Below the pieces are notes generated by a model. It searched no databases. It saw only the letters and a list, made by a program, of their open reading frames with translations, and was not told the DNA's origin. From Atopobium sp. (lineage in GTDB: Bacteria > Actinomycetota > Coriobacteriia > Coriobacteriales > Atopobiaceae), in contig JAIJTS010000007.1 of NCBI GenBank assembly GCA_022732885.1, forward strand, positions 1 to 64,000: a stretch of 64,000 nucleotides of DNA. The letters run 5' to 3'. A program made the translations under genes and the position numbers. Each line of letters starts with the position of its first letter. Position 1 is the first letter of the stretch. Below, piece by piece: positions 33,731 through 42,548 of this stretch.

Positions 33731-35236
33731 GTGGCTGACGAGTCAAAGTATGACATCGTTGCTGCTACTGGTTGTCCAACCGGTATTGCGCACACCTTTA
33801 TGGCTAAGGAGGCCCTCGAGAAGGCCGCCGCAGCTAAAGGTCTTACCATTAAGGTTGAAACGCACGGCCAGGTCGGTGTAGAGAACGAGCTCACCGCAGC
33901 TGAAATCAGAAACGCCAAGGCAGTAGTCGTTGCTGCCGATAAGGACGTTCAGTCTGAGCGTTTTGCCGGAAAACCAATGGTAAGTGTTGGTGTTACTGCA
34001 GCTATTAAGGACGCAGAGGGTCTTATCGACCGCGCTCTTGTTGCTCAGCCTGAGGGCGAGCTTGCAGAGGCTGATGATGCTCCAGTCTCAAGTACCATTG
34101 AGAAAGAGTCTGTAGGTCACATCATCTACAAGCACCTTATGAATGGTGTCAGCCACATGCTGGTCTTTGTTGTTGCTGGTGGTGTTCTTACCGCAGTTTC
34201 ATTCCTCTGGGGTATCACTTCCTTCAGCTCCACCCAACCTGACTACAACAGCTTTGCTGCAATGCTCAAGATTATCGGTGGCATTGCAATGGGTCTTATG
34301 GTTCCAGTTCTTTCTGCTTACATTGCTGAGTCTATCGGCAAGCGTCCTGCCCTGGTTCCTGGTTTTGTTGCAGGTATGATTGCTATCCAGGGTCTTCCAA
34401 TTAACCCTCATACCGGCATGATTGATGCTGGTGGCGCTGGCGTTGGCTTTGGCTTTTTAGGTGGCATTGTTGGCGGCTTCCTTGCTGGTTATGTCATCGT
34501 TGGTCTTGAGAAGCTTCTTGCTGGTCTTCCAAAGAACCTTGATGGCCTGAAGGCAATCTTCCTGTACCCATTGCTTTCCACCACCATTGTTGGCCTGGTT
34601 ATGCTGGGAATCTCTGGTCCTATGGCAGCAATTAACACTGGCATGATGAACTTCTTGCGCGGTTTGTCTGCTTCTGGTCCAATTATCCTTGGTCTTGCAA
34701 TTGGTTGCATGGCCGCATTCGACATGGGCGGCCCAGTCAACAAGGCAGCTTACGTTACCGGCACCGCTCTTCTGACTGAGGCTCTTGCAGCTGGTGTTGG
34801 TACCCCAACGTATAATTTTGGCACCAACTTTATGGCTGCAGTTTCCGCTGCTTGTATTGTTCCTCCACTGATTACCACCTTTGCTGTTATTGTTGGTAAG
34901 AAGTACTTCACCAAGTCTGATTTCAATGCAGGCCTGGTTAACTTTATTCTTGGTTGCACCCACATTACCGAGGGCGCAATTCCATTCATGACCAAGAACA
35001 TTTGGCCTGTCATGCCTATCATGATGATTGGTTCTTCTATCGGTGCTATTCTGACCCTGCTCTTTGGTGTCCACGATCCAGCACCTCACGGTGGCTTCCT
35101 GGTTCTTCCAGTTGTCGATGGCGGCCTTAAGTGGGTTCTCGCTATTCTCATTGGCGCTGTTGTCGGTGGCATTCTCTTTGTTGCCTTCAAAGCATATGAG
35201 TATCGCAAGAACAACAACAAGATTGTTGAGGACTAA
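33731..35236 (+). CDS. fruA: PTS fructose-type transporter, IIBC components
   Basis: This 501-residue membrane permease takes up and phosphorylates fructose. Residues 1-100 are the EIIB domain with the phosphocysteine Cys15 in ATGCPTGIAHT. After an acidic linker the EIIC domain (about 130-495) has around ten membrane helices with GLMVPVLSAYIAESIGKRPALVPGF and MGGPVNKAAY. There is no EIIA domain, so a partner IIA must come from elsewhere. GTG 33731 follows AAGGGGAG. The PfkB kinase gene 128 bases downstream completes the fructose 1-phosphate route. A long hairpin lies between the two genes and may set their relative expression. Confidence 0.94.
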   Translation: MADESKYDIVAATGCPTGIAHTFMAKEALEKAAAAKGLTIKVETHGQVGVENELTAAEIRNAKAVVVAADKDVQSERFAGKPMVSVGVTAAIKDAEGLIDRALVAQPEGELAEADDAPVSSTIEKESVGHIIYKHLMNGVSHMLVFVVAGGVLTAVSFLWGITSFSSTQPDYNSFAAMLKIIGGIAMGLMVPVLSAYIAESIGKRPALVPGFVAGMIAIQGLPINPHTGMIDAGGAGVGFGFLGGIVGGFLAGYVIVGLEKLLAGLPKNLDGLKAIFLYPLLSTTIVGLVMLGISGPMAAINTGMMNFLRGLSASGPIILGLAIGCMAAFDMGGPVNKAAYVTGTALLTEALAAGVGTPTYNFGTNFMAAVSAACIVPPLITTFAVIVGKKYFTKSDFNAGLVNFILGCTHITEGAIPFMTKNIWPVMPIMMIGSSIGAILTLLFGVHDPAPHGGFLVLPVVDGGLKWVLAILIGAVVGGILFVAFKAYEYRKNNNKIVED

Positions 35237-35310
35237 GCGCGCTTAGTCACGTTTGAGTTTTAGCCTAGATTTTACGTACAAATCAGACGCGAACTCAGAT
35301 AATCGAAGTA

Positions 35311-35346
35311 AAATATGGACTCGGCGTTCTCGTCGAGTCCATATTT
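35311..35346 (+). terminator. Long hairpin between fruA and the PfkB kinase gene
   Basis: A 13-bp perfect stem (AAATATGGACTCG with CGAGTCCATATTT) with a 10-nt loop containing TTCTCGT, followed by GTTTC. It is a strong structure but the T-run is short. It could be a partial terminator or an mRNA-stabilising element within a fruA-fruK transcript. Confidence 0.65.
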
Positions 35347-35364
35347 GTTTCAGAGGGAGCTTTA

Positions 35365-36282
35365 ATGATTTACACGCTTACCACTAACCCCGCAATCGAC
35401 ATGAATGTCAACTCGGGAGTTCCTTCTTATACGCACGTCAATCGTACAACTGATGCTGTTTACACGCCAAACGGTAAGGGACTTAACGTCTCGTTTACAC
35501 TTGCTCACTACGGCGTTAACTCCACTATTCTGGGCTTTTTTGGTGGCTTCTCGGGTAACTACATTGTCGAAGAGGCATCTAAGATTTGCACTGTCAAGCC
35601 CGTGTGGATTGACGGTATTACCCGCGTCAACATCTTTGTTACCACTCCAGAAGGAGAGCTCAAGTTTCCTAATGCAGGCGCTCCCGTTATTCGCTCCAAG
35701 CAAAAGGAGATGCTTGAGCTTCTGCGCAATGCTCCCAATCTGGATGTACTGGTGGTTTCTGGTTCGCTTTCCCCTGAGATGGACCCAAGCTTCTACGATG
35801 AGCTCTTTGATCTTTGCCATGAGCGTGGCGCTGAGTTGGTTCTGGATATTTCTCATAAGCATCTGGCAGAACTTGTCGAGAAAAAACCACTGCTCATTAA
35901 GCCAAACGACGAAGAAGTAGCAGAGATTTTTGGTGCCGACGTCCATAACGAGGCCGACGTTCTTCTGGCTCTTCACCAGATTCATGAGCGTGGAGCAAAG
36001 AATATCTTGCTGACACTGGGTGGCGAGGGTGCGTACTTCTTTAATGGAGAGCATGTTTGGCATGCAAACGCAGCGCAGGTAGAGGTACTTTCGACAGCCT
36101 GCGCGGGCGATTCAACGCTGGCAAGCTTTATGTCAATTTGGCTTGATGATCAAACGGCCGTAAAGAAAGCCTTGACACGCGCGATGGCCACCGGCGGAAA
36201 CGTTGCTATGAGCGCAGGTTTAGGTGACTTTGCCCTGGTCGAGAAGATTGCGGAGTCCATTCATGTTGAGCTGGTGGAGTAA
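35365..36282 (+). CDS. fruK: PfkB-family kinase, probable 1-phosphofructokinase
   Basis: This 305-residue ribokinase-fold enzyme most likely converts fructose 1-phosphate to fructose 1,6-bisphosphate. It has YTLTTNPAIDMN at the start and PNGKGLNVSFTLAHYG (the GGKG-like substrate loop). The C-terminal signature ACAGDSTLASFM carries the catalytic Asp of A-G-D; the usual D-T-x-G-A-G-D is slightly altered (the G before A is C). Context after fruA supports fructose 1-phosphate over tagatose 6-phosphate, but related LacC enzymes cannot be excluded. ATG 35365 follows GAGGGAG. A 165-bp gap with no clear terminator precedes yebC. Confidence 0.88.
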   Translation: MIYTLTTNPAIDMNVNSGVPSYTHVNRTTDAVYTPNGKGLNVSFTLAHYGVNSTILGFFGGFSGNYIVEEASKICTVKPVWIDGITRVNIFVTTPEGELKFPNAGAPVIRSKQKEMLELLRNAPNLDVLVVSGSLSPEMDPSFYDELFDLCHERGAELVLDISHKHLAELVEKKPLLIKPNDEEVAEIFGADVHNEADVLLALHQIHERGAKNILLTLGGEGAYFFNGEHVWHANAAQVEVLSTACAGDSTLASFMSIWLDDQTAVKKALTRAMATGGNVAMSAGLGDFALVEKIAESIHVELVE

Positions 36283-36447
36283 ACGTGAGAGTTGCCAGGT
36301 TGGCTGGACGGATTTGAATTTTTCAACACACAGTATGCATAAGTCTTTCTATATGCAAAATAAGTCTTTTCTCGTCTTCTAATTTCATGTAACGTATAAG
36401 GGCTAATGTGATAATTAGGTTTTAAACCTCAAAAGAAGGAGAGTGCA

Positions 36448-37245
36448 ATGTCCGGACACTCTAAGTGGGCCACAACCAAGCACAAGAAAGCAGCTATCGA
36501 CGCTAAGCGTTCCTCGCTGTTCTCTAAGCTTTCCCGCAACATTACTGTTGCAGCAAAGATGGGTGGCGACCCAAATCCGGACAACAACGCTAGCTTGTCT
36601 GCCGCTGTTGCCCGTGCTCGCATGGTTTCCATGCCTAACGCAAAGATTCAGGCCGCTATCGATAAGGCATTTGGCGCAGGTGCTGATGCTGCCGTTTACG
36701 AGGAGATCGTTTACGAGGGATACGGTCCTGCAGGCGTCGCAGTTTACGTTGACTGCCTAACTGACAACAAGAACCGTACCGCAGCAGATGTTCGCTCCGC
36801 ATTTACTCACTCTGGTGGCAACCTTGGAACCGCTGGTTCTGTTGCGTTCCAGTTTGAGCGCAAGGGCTCCATTGCAGTTGACAAGGTTATTGTCTCTGAG
36901 GAGAAGAAGGTTGCTGACCGCGAGAATGCTGTCGATGAGGATGAGTTCATGATGGCAGTTGCTGAGGCTGGCGGAAACGATTACGAGGATGCTGGCGATC
37001 AGTGGATTGTTTGGACTGCATATGACAAGATGCAGGACGTCCAGAAGGGTCTTGAGGCTCAGGGTATTGAGGTAAAGGGTTCTGAGCTTACCATGGTTCC
37101 AACCACCCCAACTGACGTTTCTGTTTCTGACGCAAAGAAGGTTCAGCGCCTCATCGATAAGCTTGACGAGCTTGATGACGTTCAGAACGTCTACAGCACC
37201 ATGAACATCACCGACGAGATTGCTGCTGCCCTCGAGGAGGAGTAA
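36448..37245 (+). CDS. yebC: YebC/PmpR-family protein
   Basis: This 265-residue member of a highly conserved family starts MSGHSKWATTKHKKAAIDAKRSSLFSKLSR, close to the family consensus. It has GYGPAGVAVYVDCLTDNKNRTAADVRSAFTHSGGNLG, the core signature, and an acidic middle domain. YebC proteins were described as transcription regulators, and some help ribosomes with proline-rich stretches. Which role applies here is unknown. At 265 residues it is about 20 longer than usual, with the extra length in the VSEEKKVADRENAVDEDE region. ATG 36448 follows AAGGAGAG. It is monocistronic with a clear terminator. Confidence 0.94.
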   Translation: MSGHSKWATTKHKKAAIDAKRSSLFSKLSRNITVAAKMGGDPNPDNNASLSAAVARARMVSMPNAKIQAAIDKAFGAGADAAVYEEIVYEGYGPAGVAVYVDCLTDNKNRTAADVRSAFTHSGGNLGTAGSVAFQFERKGSIAVDKVIVSEEKKVADRENAVDEDEFMMAVAEAGGNDYEDAGDQWIVWTAYDKMQDVQKGLEAQGIEVKGSELTMVPTTPTDVSVSDAKKVQRLIDKLDELDDVQNVYSTMNITDEIAAALEEE

Positions 37246-37322
37246 GCATTCTGGTTTGTTAAGCGCACCTGTGTGTAAAAGCGCAAAAAGCGTAACTACC
37301 GGATGCTCAAAAAATGCACTTC

Positions 37323-37349
37323 AAAGCCCCGCCTTTGGTGGGGCTTTTT
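37323..37349 (+). terminator. Rho-independent terminator after yebC
   Basis: An 11-bp stem (AAAGCCCCGCC with GGTGGGGCTTT, one G-T pair), a 3-nt loop and a T-run of five. Confidence 0.88.
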
Positions 37350-37503
37350 GTGTGAGTGCCGTTATAAGGGCAAATATTTTTGCATCTTGGTGGTTAAAAC
37401 TTTGATGCGCTATTTGCTGAGCGAGAAAATCGATGGATCGCAGCAGTTGAAACGAGGGGCTAAAAGCCAAATCTCATCGATGATGTATATCGATGCAGAA
37501 ACC

Positions 37504-38268
37504 CTAGAGGCTTATGCGGACAATCTTGCGTACACCGGCAGCTTCAAGAGCTTTTACCTGTGCAATTGGTGCAGATTCATCCGTCATAAGAACATCGACA
37601 TCGGAAGGCAATCCGTATTGGAAACTGGAGCTAACTCCTAGCTTGCTAGAGTCAGCTAATACAATGTGCTGCTCAGAATGTTTAAGCATCAGCGAGTTTA
37701 CACGCATCTCGTTTGAAACCAGTGTAGTAAGACCGCGCTCAGTGGAAATTCCCGAGCAGCCTAAAATGCACTTTGCAGCGCGAATCTGGTTAATTGAAGC
37801 AAGTGCAAAATCTCCAGTCATAGATTTTTTAGCTGGTCGAACTTCTCCGCCTGTAACCAAAACGGTCATTGATGGGGGATAGTCAGCTGCCAGCACGCTG
37901 CCGTTATTGGTAACAACGGTGATGTTTTCAGCAGTGATGAATTCCAGGACTTTAATAGCAGTTGAACTAGTGTTAATAAAGACTGTATCACCGTCTTTAA
38001 TTAGTTTTGCTGCAGCTTGAGCAAGCTTAAACTTTGCAGTGATTTGGTTAGAACTTAACCCTGTGGAAAGTGGATCTTGCAGTGTGGCCATGCCATAGCT
38101 TCGAGAAATAAGTCCTTGAGCTTCAAGCTCATCAAGGTCTCGACGAATGGTAAGGGAAGAAACTTTAAACCTATCAGCAAGATCACTGACAGAAACCTGT
38201 CGGCATTGTTCAAGAAGACTCATGATTGAACTTCTGCGTGATGCTACAAATGAACGACTTGTGGCCAT
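37504..38268 (-). CDS. DeoR-family transcriptional regulator, probable ascorbate/ula repressor
   Basis: This 254-residue regulator has an N-terminal DeoR winged helix (about 8-60; RRSSIMSLLEQCRQVSVSDLADRFKVSSLTIRRDLDELEAQGLISRSYG) and a sugar-phosphate-binding DeoRC domain with DGDTVFINTSSTA, the VTNNGSVLA and VTGGEVRP strands, and DSSKLG. ATG 38268 follows GGGGA; the longer frame upstream is discounted. It is divergent from the ulaC-A-B operon across 614 bp that contain paired repeat operators, the arrangement of UlaR in enterobacteria. It therefore most likely senses an ascorbate-pathway phosphate (inference). Confidence 0.88.
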   Translation of the reverse strand: MATSRSFVASRRSSIMSLLEQCRQVSVSDLADRFKVSSLTIRRDLDELEAQGLISRSYGMATLQDPLSTGLSSNQITAKFKLAQAAAKLIKDGDTVFINTSSTAIKVLEFITAENITVVTNNGSVLAADYPPSMTVLVTGGEVRPAKKSMTGDFALASINQIRAAKCILGCSGISTERGLTTLVSNEMRVNSLMLKHSEQHIVLADSSKLGVSSSFQYGLPSDVDVLMTDESAPIAQVKALEAAGVRKIVRISL

Positions 38269-38684
38269 GAATTCCCCAATGACACTCAAATTACGTATGT
38301 ATTCATAGAAATAGTTGAAATTTTCCAATTACACGCTGATAAAACTCAATTGCTTGTGGGAAAAGAGTTTTCTGTGACTTGGCTTTACTATTTCTACAGT
38401 TAAAAGCCTTATATAACTGTATATTATATAAGTTATTTAATTAGTTCAGTCATGCGAGAAACATTGTACAAATTGTTAGTTCTTTTTGAGCAGTCTATAC
38501 ACAATTTCACAAAAGTTTTTCAGCAAGACGTTAGGTATCTTATCCTAATTGATGAACGTTTTGAATACTTAAACGGATATTATCTAACGGTCAACGGTTT
38601 TTATGACGTAAATCCCTAAAGTGAACATAGATATGTATTGCTAAACTCTTAGCTTTAGTTATACTAACATTATCGATTCGATTG

Positions 38685-38707
38685 GTGAAACGTTCTAAAC
38701 GTTCAAC
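38685..38707. promoter_or_regulatory. Operator-like repeat element 1 upstream of ulaC
   Basis: This contains two copies of AAACGTTC, starting nine bases apart (38688 and 38697). It matches element 2 at 18 of 23 positions. Direct repeats of this size suit cooperative binding by a DeoR-family dimer or tetramer. Confidence 0.6.
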
Positions 38708-38765
38708 AAATAGGAAAATTTGCTGCAAGGCGTATTAATTGTCATATAAATTATTTTTCTAATTG

Positions 38766-38788
38766 TTGAAGCGTTCAGAACATTCAGA
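38766..38788. promoter_or_regulatory. Operator-like repeat element 2 upstream of ulaC
   Basis: This carries AAGCGTTC and GAACATTC with the same nine-base period as element 1, starting 81 bp further on (close to eight helical turns, so both would face the same side of the DNA). It sits upstream of the candidate -10 at 38827. Confidence 0.6.
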
Positions 38789-38882
38789 TTTTTCTCATTA
38801 ACCGATGTGTTCTTGTGAGCTCTTGTTATAGTCCAACACAAGGAGAAAATTCACAGTAGTCTACTGGAGAGGAGAGAATCGC

Positions 38883-39341
38883 ATGTTACTTCGCGATATT
38901 TACGAGCAGAAGCATTATGCATTCGTAAAAACCCCTATGACTTGGGAAGAGTCAATTAGAGAGTGCTGCAAACCACTGGAGGCTGACGGTACAGTTAATC
39001 CAGAGTATGCAGACGATATTATTGAATGCCTGAAAAAGTTTGGACCTTATATTGTTATTGTTCCAAACGTTGCAATGCCACATTCTACTGCTCGTATTGG
39101 CTCAAATGGTAAGACTGCTATTGGCTTTATGCACTCTGATATTCCTGTTAGCTTTGAGGATGGCGATGAAGAGAAGCAGGTTAAAACCTTCTTTACTCTA
39201 AGCGCAACTGATCAGGAAGCACATCTTAAGAATATGCAGATGCTCGTTCAGGTTCTTATGAACGAAGAGGTTCTTGAGCGTCTTAAAAATATTCAGTCTC
39301 CAGAAGAGCTTTTGGAAATTGATAAGCTTATCACTGAGTAA
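38883..39341 (+). CDS. ulaC: PTS ascorbate-type IIA component
   Basis: This 152-residue cytoplasmic EIIA of the fructose/mannitol-like fold takes phosphate from HPr and passes it to UlaB. The phosphorylated His67 is in VAMPHSTARI. The segment IGFMHSDIPVSF and the VLMNEEVLERL tail match UlaC/SgaA-type proteins. ATG 38883 follows GGAGAGGAGAG. It is first in the ascorbate operon; ulaA follows after 90 bp and ulaB after a further 163 bp, so the order is C-A-B rather than the A-B-C of E. coli. Confidence 0.93.
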   Translation: MLLRDIYEQKHYAFVKTPMTWEESIRECCKPLEADGTVNPEYADDIIECLKKFGPYIVIVPNVAMPHSTARIGSNGKTAIGFMHSDIPVSFEDGDEEKQVKTFFTLSATDQEAHLKNMQMLVQVLMNEEVLERLKNIQSPEELLEIDKLITE

Positions 39342-39431
39342 ACACGCTCGTTTGAGCACATTGTTGAGGATTTCCTTTTGTAGTGTGGGCTGCAGAAGGT
39401 AAGTATGTAGGACCCTTTGAAAGGGGTATTA

Positions 39432-40943
39432 ATGGATATTGTTCTTGGTATTTGGAAATGGTTTGCGAGCAACTTCTTGACTCAGCCAGCCTATTTCATC
39501 GGTTTGATTGTTGCTATTGGCTACATTCTTCTTAAGAAGAAGTGGTACGACGTACTTGCTGGCTTCCTTAAGGCAGTCATTGGTTATCAGATCCTCCTGG
39601 TTGGTTCCGGCGGCTTGGTAACTGCATTCCGTCCAGTTCTTGTTGGACTTCAGGCTCGCTTCAACCTTTCTGCAATGGTCATTGACCCATACTTTGGCCA
39701 GAACGCAGTACAGGCAGGCATGGAGTCATCTAACGCTCCTGAGTTTATCGCAGGTCGTTCCTTCTCCTCCGTTATGCTTCTTCTGCTCTTCGCTTTCATT
39801 CTGAACATTGTTCTGGTTGCTTTTAAGAAGCAGACTAAGCTTCGTGCAATCTTTACTACTGGTCACGTCCAGGTTCAGCAGGCAGCAACTGCATTTTGGC
39901 TTATCCTCTTCTGCTTCCCACAGCTTAACGACGTTACCATCCTTGCAGTTATGACCGTTCTTCTCGGCCTTTACTGGGCAGTTGGCTCCAACCTTTGTAT
40001 TGGACCTACCCAGGACCTCACTGATGGTGCTGGTCTTACCATTGCTCACCAGCAGATGTTTGGTGTTTACTGCGCATCTAAGGCTTCCGAGTGGCTCTCC
40101 AAGCACTCTAAGAAGGAGTCCAAGCGCATCGAGGACATTGAGCTCCCAGGCTTCCTGAAGATCTTCAATGAGAACCTTGTTGCAACTGCAATTCTCATGA
40201 CAGCATTCTTTGGCGTCATCCTTGCTGTTCTTGGTCAGGACTTCCTGCTTGAGCACAAGTTTATGAAGCCAGGTCAGGATTTCTTCTTCTACATCATGAC
40301 CACTTCCTTCCAGTTTGCTGTTTACCTCTCCATCCTGCAGCTTGGTGTCCGTACCTTTGTTACTGAGCTCACCAACTCCTTCCAGGGTATTTCTAACAAG
40401 CTCCTCAAGGGTTCTGTCCCAGGCGTTGACTGCGCAGTTACTTACGGCTTTGGTTCTCCAAACGCAGTAACCCTTGGCTTCCTTATGGGCGCTGCTGGTC
40501 AGTTCCTGGCAATTGCAGCCCTCCTGCTTCTGAAGTCTCCAGTTATTGTTATTGCAGGCTTCGTTCCACTGTTCTTCGATAACGCTACTATCGGCGTTTA
40601 CGCAAACAACAAGGGCGGCCTCCGTGCAGTTCTTATCATGCCTTTCATCTCTGGTCTTCTCCAGGTCTTTGGTTCAGCTCTTATCGCTGGCTGGGTTGGC
40701 ATGGCAGCATACGGTGGATACCTTGGCATGTGGGACTGGGCAGTTGTCTGGCCAATCATGACCGGCGTCATGAAGTTCCTGTCTTATGCAGGTCTTGCAA
40801 TTGCTGTTATTGCTCTTATTGCAATTCCACAGCTTCAGTACCGTGCAAACAAAGACACGTACTTTATGGAGGTTGAGGATTACCAGAAGTGCAAGGAAAT
40901 CCGTGCACAGAAGGCCGCCGCAGCTAGTGCGGAAAGCAAGTAG
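39432..40943 (+). CDS. ulaA: PTS ascorbate-specific IIC component
   Basis: This 503-residue membrane permease has about eleven helices and forms the translocation channel for L-ascorbate. UlaA signatures: FIGLIVAIGYILLKKKWYDVLAGFLKAVIGYQIL at the start, FRPVLVGL, FDNATIGVYAN and GWVGMAAYGGYLGMWDW near the end. ATG 39432 follows AAGGGG; a longer upstream frame (GTG/TTG) is not supported. Codon use in this gene is strikingly uniform, which suggests high expression. A perfect 11-bp hairpin follows 14 bases after the stop and separates it from ulaB. Confidence 0.95.
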   Translation: MDIVLGIWKWFASNFLTQPAYFIGLIVAIGYILLKKKWYDVLAGFLKAVIGYQILLVGSGGLVTAFRPVLVGLQARFNLSAMVIDPYFGQNAVQAGMESSNAPEFIAGRSFSSVMLLLLFAFILNIVLVAFKKQTKLRAIFTTGHVQVQQAATAFWLILFCFPQLNDVTILAVMTVLLGLYWAVGSNLCIGPTQDLTDGAGLTIAHQQMFGVYCASKASEWLSKHSKKESKRIEDIELPGFLKIFNENLVATAILMTAFFGVILAVLGQDFLLEHKFMKPGQDFFFYIMTTSFQFAVYLSILQLGVRTFVTELTNSFQGISNKLLKGSVPGVDCAVTYGFGSPNAVTLGFLMGAAGQFLAIAALLLLKSPVIVIAGFVPLFFDNATIGVYANNKGGLRAVLIMPFISGLLQVFGSALIAGWVGMAAYGGYLGMWDWAVVWPIMTGVMKFLSYAGLAIAVIALIAIPQLQYRANKDTYFMEVEDYQKCKEIRAQKAAAASAESK

Positions 40944-40956
40944 CCTCGTTCTTCTT

Positions 40957-40985
40957 ACCCTGAGCAGACTTCATCTGCTCAGGGT
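40957..40985 (+). terminator. Intra-operon hairpin between ulaA and ulaB
   Basis: An 11-bp perfect stem (CCCTGAGCAGA with TCTGCTCAGGG, extended by an A-T pair) and a 5-nt loop, followed by TTATTA rather than a strict T-run. It probably stabilises or partly ends the ulaCA message, leaving ulaB and the metabolic genes at a lower level or under their own promoter. Confidence 0.65.
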
Positions 40986-41106
40986 TATTACTAATATTCG
41001 GCACATTGTTCGATGCAGTATTTGCTTTATGAGCGATCTACATAGTGTCCAAATGGGTATATACACAATGTGTTTGTAATCAGCTTATTTGATTGAAGGA
41101 GTCAAC

Positions 41107-41415
41107 ATGAACGCAAAGATTTTGGTTGCATGTGCTAACGGTGCTGGTACCTCTCTAATGATGAAGATGACCGCCGAGCGTGTTACTCAGAAGCTCAACA
41201 TGGGCGTTGAAAAGATTCATCACTGTGCTCTTTCTGAAGGCGTAAGCTCTGCTCGTCAGTACGATATTGTTTTTGCACCTCTTAACTTCCTCAACATGTA
41301 CGATGATGCTGCTAAGGCTGGCGTCACTGTCATTGGTCTGCGCAACGTTCTTTCTGACGCAGAGATGGAAGAGAAGCTTAAGGAAACTGGCGCTGCAGAG
41401 AAGTTTTCCGCATAG
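41107..41415 (+). CDS. ulaB: PTS ascorbate-type IIB component
   Basis: This 102-residue cytoplasmic EIIB carries the phosphate on Cys9 in LVACANGAGTSLMM and donates it to ascorbate entering through UlaA, giving ascorbate 6-phosphate. The GVTVIGLRNVLS tail is typical. ATG 41107 follows GAAGGAG; an in-frame upstream codon pair is ignored. It lies 163 bp after ulaA, with a hairpin between, and 29 bases before the propeller-like gene. Confidence 0.93.
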   Translation: MNAKILVACANGAGTSLMMKMTAERVTQKLNMGVEKIHHCALSEGVSSARQYDIVFAPLNFLNMYDDAAKAGVTVIGLRNVLSDAEMEEKLKETGAAEKFSA

Positions 41416-41444
41416 TTCAGCTTTCTAAAGAATCGAGCACTTTA

Positions 41445-42500
41445 ATGACTTTTGAAAAGAAAATTCTTGCCGAGATGCCTAAGTGCTATGCACTTGGTAT
41501 GTTTGAGGGAGAAGATACGCCAAGCTTTTTAGCTGCTGTCGAGAAGGATGGTCCAATCCGTCGCTTTACGCTTGATGGTGAGCCTCTAGAGACTGTTGCT
41601 CCAGGCCCTGGCGGAGTCATGACCATTACACAGGTCCCTGGCAGGAAAGATCAGTTCCTTGCAACCCGTAAGTTCTTCTCGCCAAACTTTGGTGGAGATG
41701 ACGCGGCAATTGCATCCTATACCAAGCAGGCAGACGGTTCGTGGTCTGAGCAGATTCTTTGCGATCTTCCTTACGTTCACCGTTTTGGCATCCTGAAGGC
41801 TGCCGACGGTCAGCTTTGGGTTCTTGCTTGTTCTATCAAGAGCGGAGCTGAGACGGGCGTCAAGGACGATTGGCGCACCCCAGGTGCTGTTTGGGCTGCT
41901 CCTCTGAGTGATAACCTTGAGCAGTACACGTCAGACAACCAGCTTAAGCTGACTTGTGTTGCTAACTATCAGGTTCAAAACCACGGTTTCTGGACTGCAC
42001 CTGATAAATCCTATGCTTTGATTTCAACCGCTGCTGGCGTGTTTAGATATGTGCCACCAACAACTCCTGAGGGTACTTGGGATGTCACCTGCCTTCTTGT
42101 CCAGCCAACAAGTGATATTGTTGCTACAGACTTTGACGGCGACGGCAAACTGGAGATTCTTACATTCTCCAAGTTCCACGGTGATACGTTGGCTATTTGG
42201 CACGAAGGCCAGACTCGCGATCGCTACGAGCAGGTTTGGTGTGACCCACAAAAGCGCAGCTTCCTTCATGCGCTGTGGTCAGCAGACCTTAATGGCGAGA
42301 AGTGCGCTGTTATTGGCAACCGCAAAGATGGTCGCGATTTGTTGCTTGTTAGATACGTTGACGGTCAGTACACCGTAGACGTTATCGACCACGACCTCGG
42401 ACCAGCAAACTGCATGGTGTATAGGCATGACGGCAGTGATTACATTGTTGCTGCATATCGTGAGACAGACCAGCTAGCTCTCTACAAAGTAGTGGAGTAG
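41445..42500 (+). CDS. Cytoplasmic beta-propeller-like protein of the ascorbate operon, function unknown
   Basis: This 351-residue protein has no signal peptide or membrane helix. It shows repeated blades of about 45-55 residues ending in W, F or Y, and a calcium-site-like DFDGDGKLEILTF typical of FG-GAP/VCBS propellers. I do not recognise a named family with certainty; a distant link to the propeller domain of aldos-2-ulose dehydratase is only an idea. It starts 29 bases after ulaB at ATG 41445 with no clear Shine-Dalgarno, and precedes ulaG. In E. coli the ulaD decarboxylase would be expected in this operon and is missing here, so this protein may handle or protect a pathway intermediate (inference). 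Confidence 0.8.
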   Translation: MTFEKKILAEMPKCYALGMFEGEDTPSFLAAVEKDGPIRRFTLDGEPLETVAPGPGGVMTITQVPGRKDQFLATRKFFSPNFGGDDAAIASYTKQADGSWSEQILCDLPYVHRFGILKAADGQLWVLACSIKSGAETGVKDDWRTPGAVWAAPLSDNLEQYTSDNQLKLTCVANYQVQNHGFWTAPDKSYALISTAAGVFRYVPPTTPEGTWDVTCLLVQPTSDIVATDFDGDGKLEILTFSKFHGDTLAIWHEGQTRDRYEQVWCDPQKRSFLHALWSADLNGEKCAVIGNRKDGRDLLLVRYVDGQYTVDVIDHDLGPANCMVYRHDGSDYIVAAYRETDQLALYKVVE

Positions 42501-42528
42501 GGCTGCGTCAGCATCAGTGCTTAAGCTA

Positions 42529-42548
42529 GTTTCTGTGTATGCAGAAAC
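42529..42548 (+). other. Small hairpin in the ulaG leader
   Basis: A 7-bp stem (GTTTCTG with CAGAAAC) and a 6-nt loop lie between the propeller gene and ulaG, 72 bases before the ulaG start. There is no T-run, so it is more likely an mRNA stability or processing element than a terminator. Confidence 0.4.

Larger units (their letters stand above)
38269..38882. promoter_or_regulatory. 614-bp divergent regulatory region between the DeoR gene and ulaC
   Basis: This AT-rich region has no coding signal. It holds two related 23-bp operator-like elements (38685-38707 and 38766-38788) and a partly matching inverted copy near 38553-38566 (GAACGTTTTGAA). A TATAGT box (38827-38832) is a candidate -10 for ulaC, about 50 bases before its start; I see no good -35 at 17 bp, so an activator or extended -10 (TTGTTATAGT) may be used. 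The large size suggests long leaders or more than one promoter. Confidence 0.6.

Noticed and set aside
37405..37500. Clustered ATCGATG motifs between yebC and the DeoR gene
   Set aside because: Three copies in about 70 bp, but with no symmetry, spacing or link to a promoter that would set them apart from chance.
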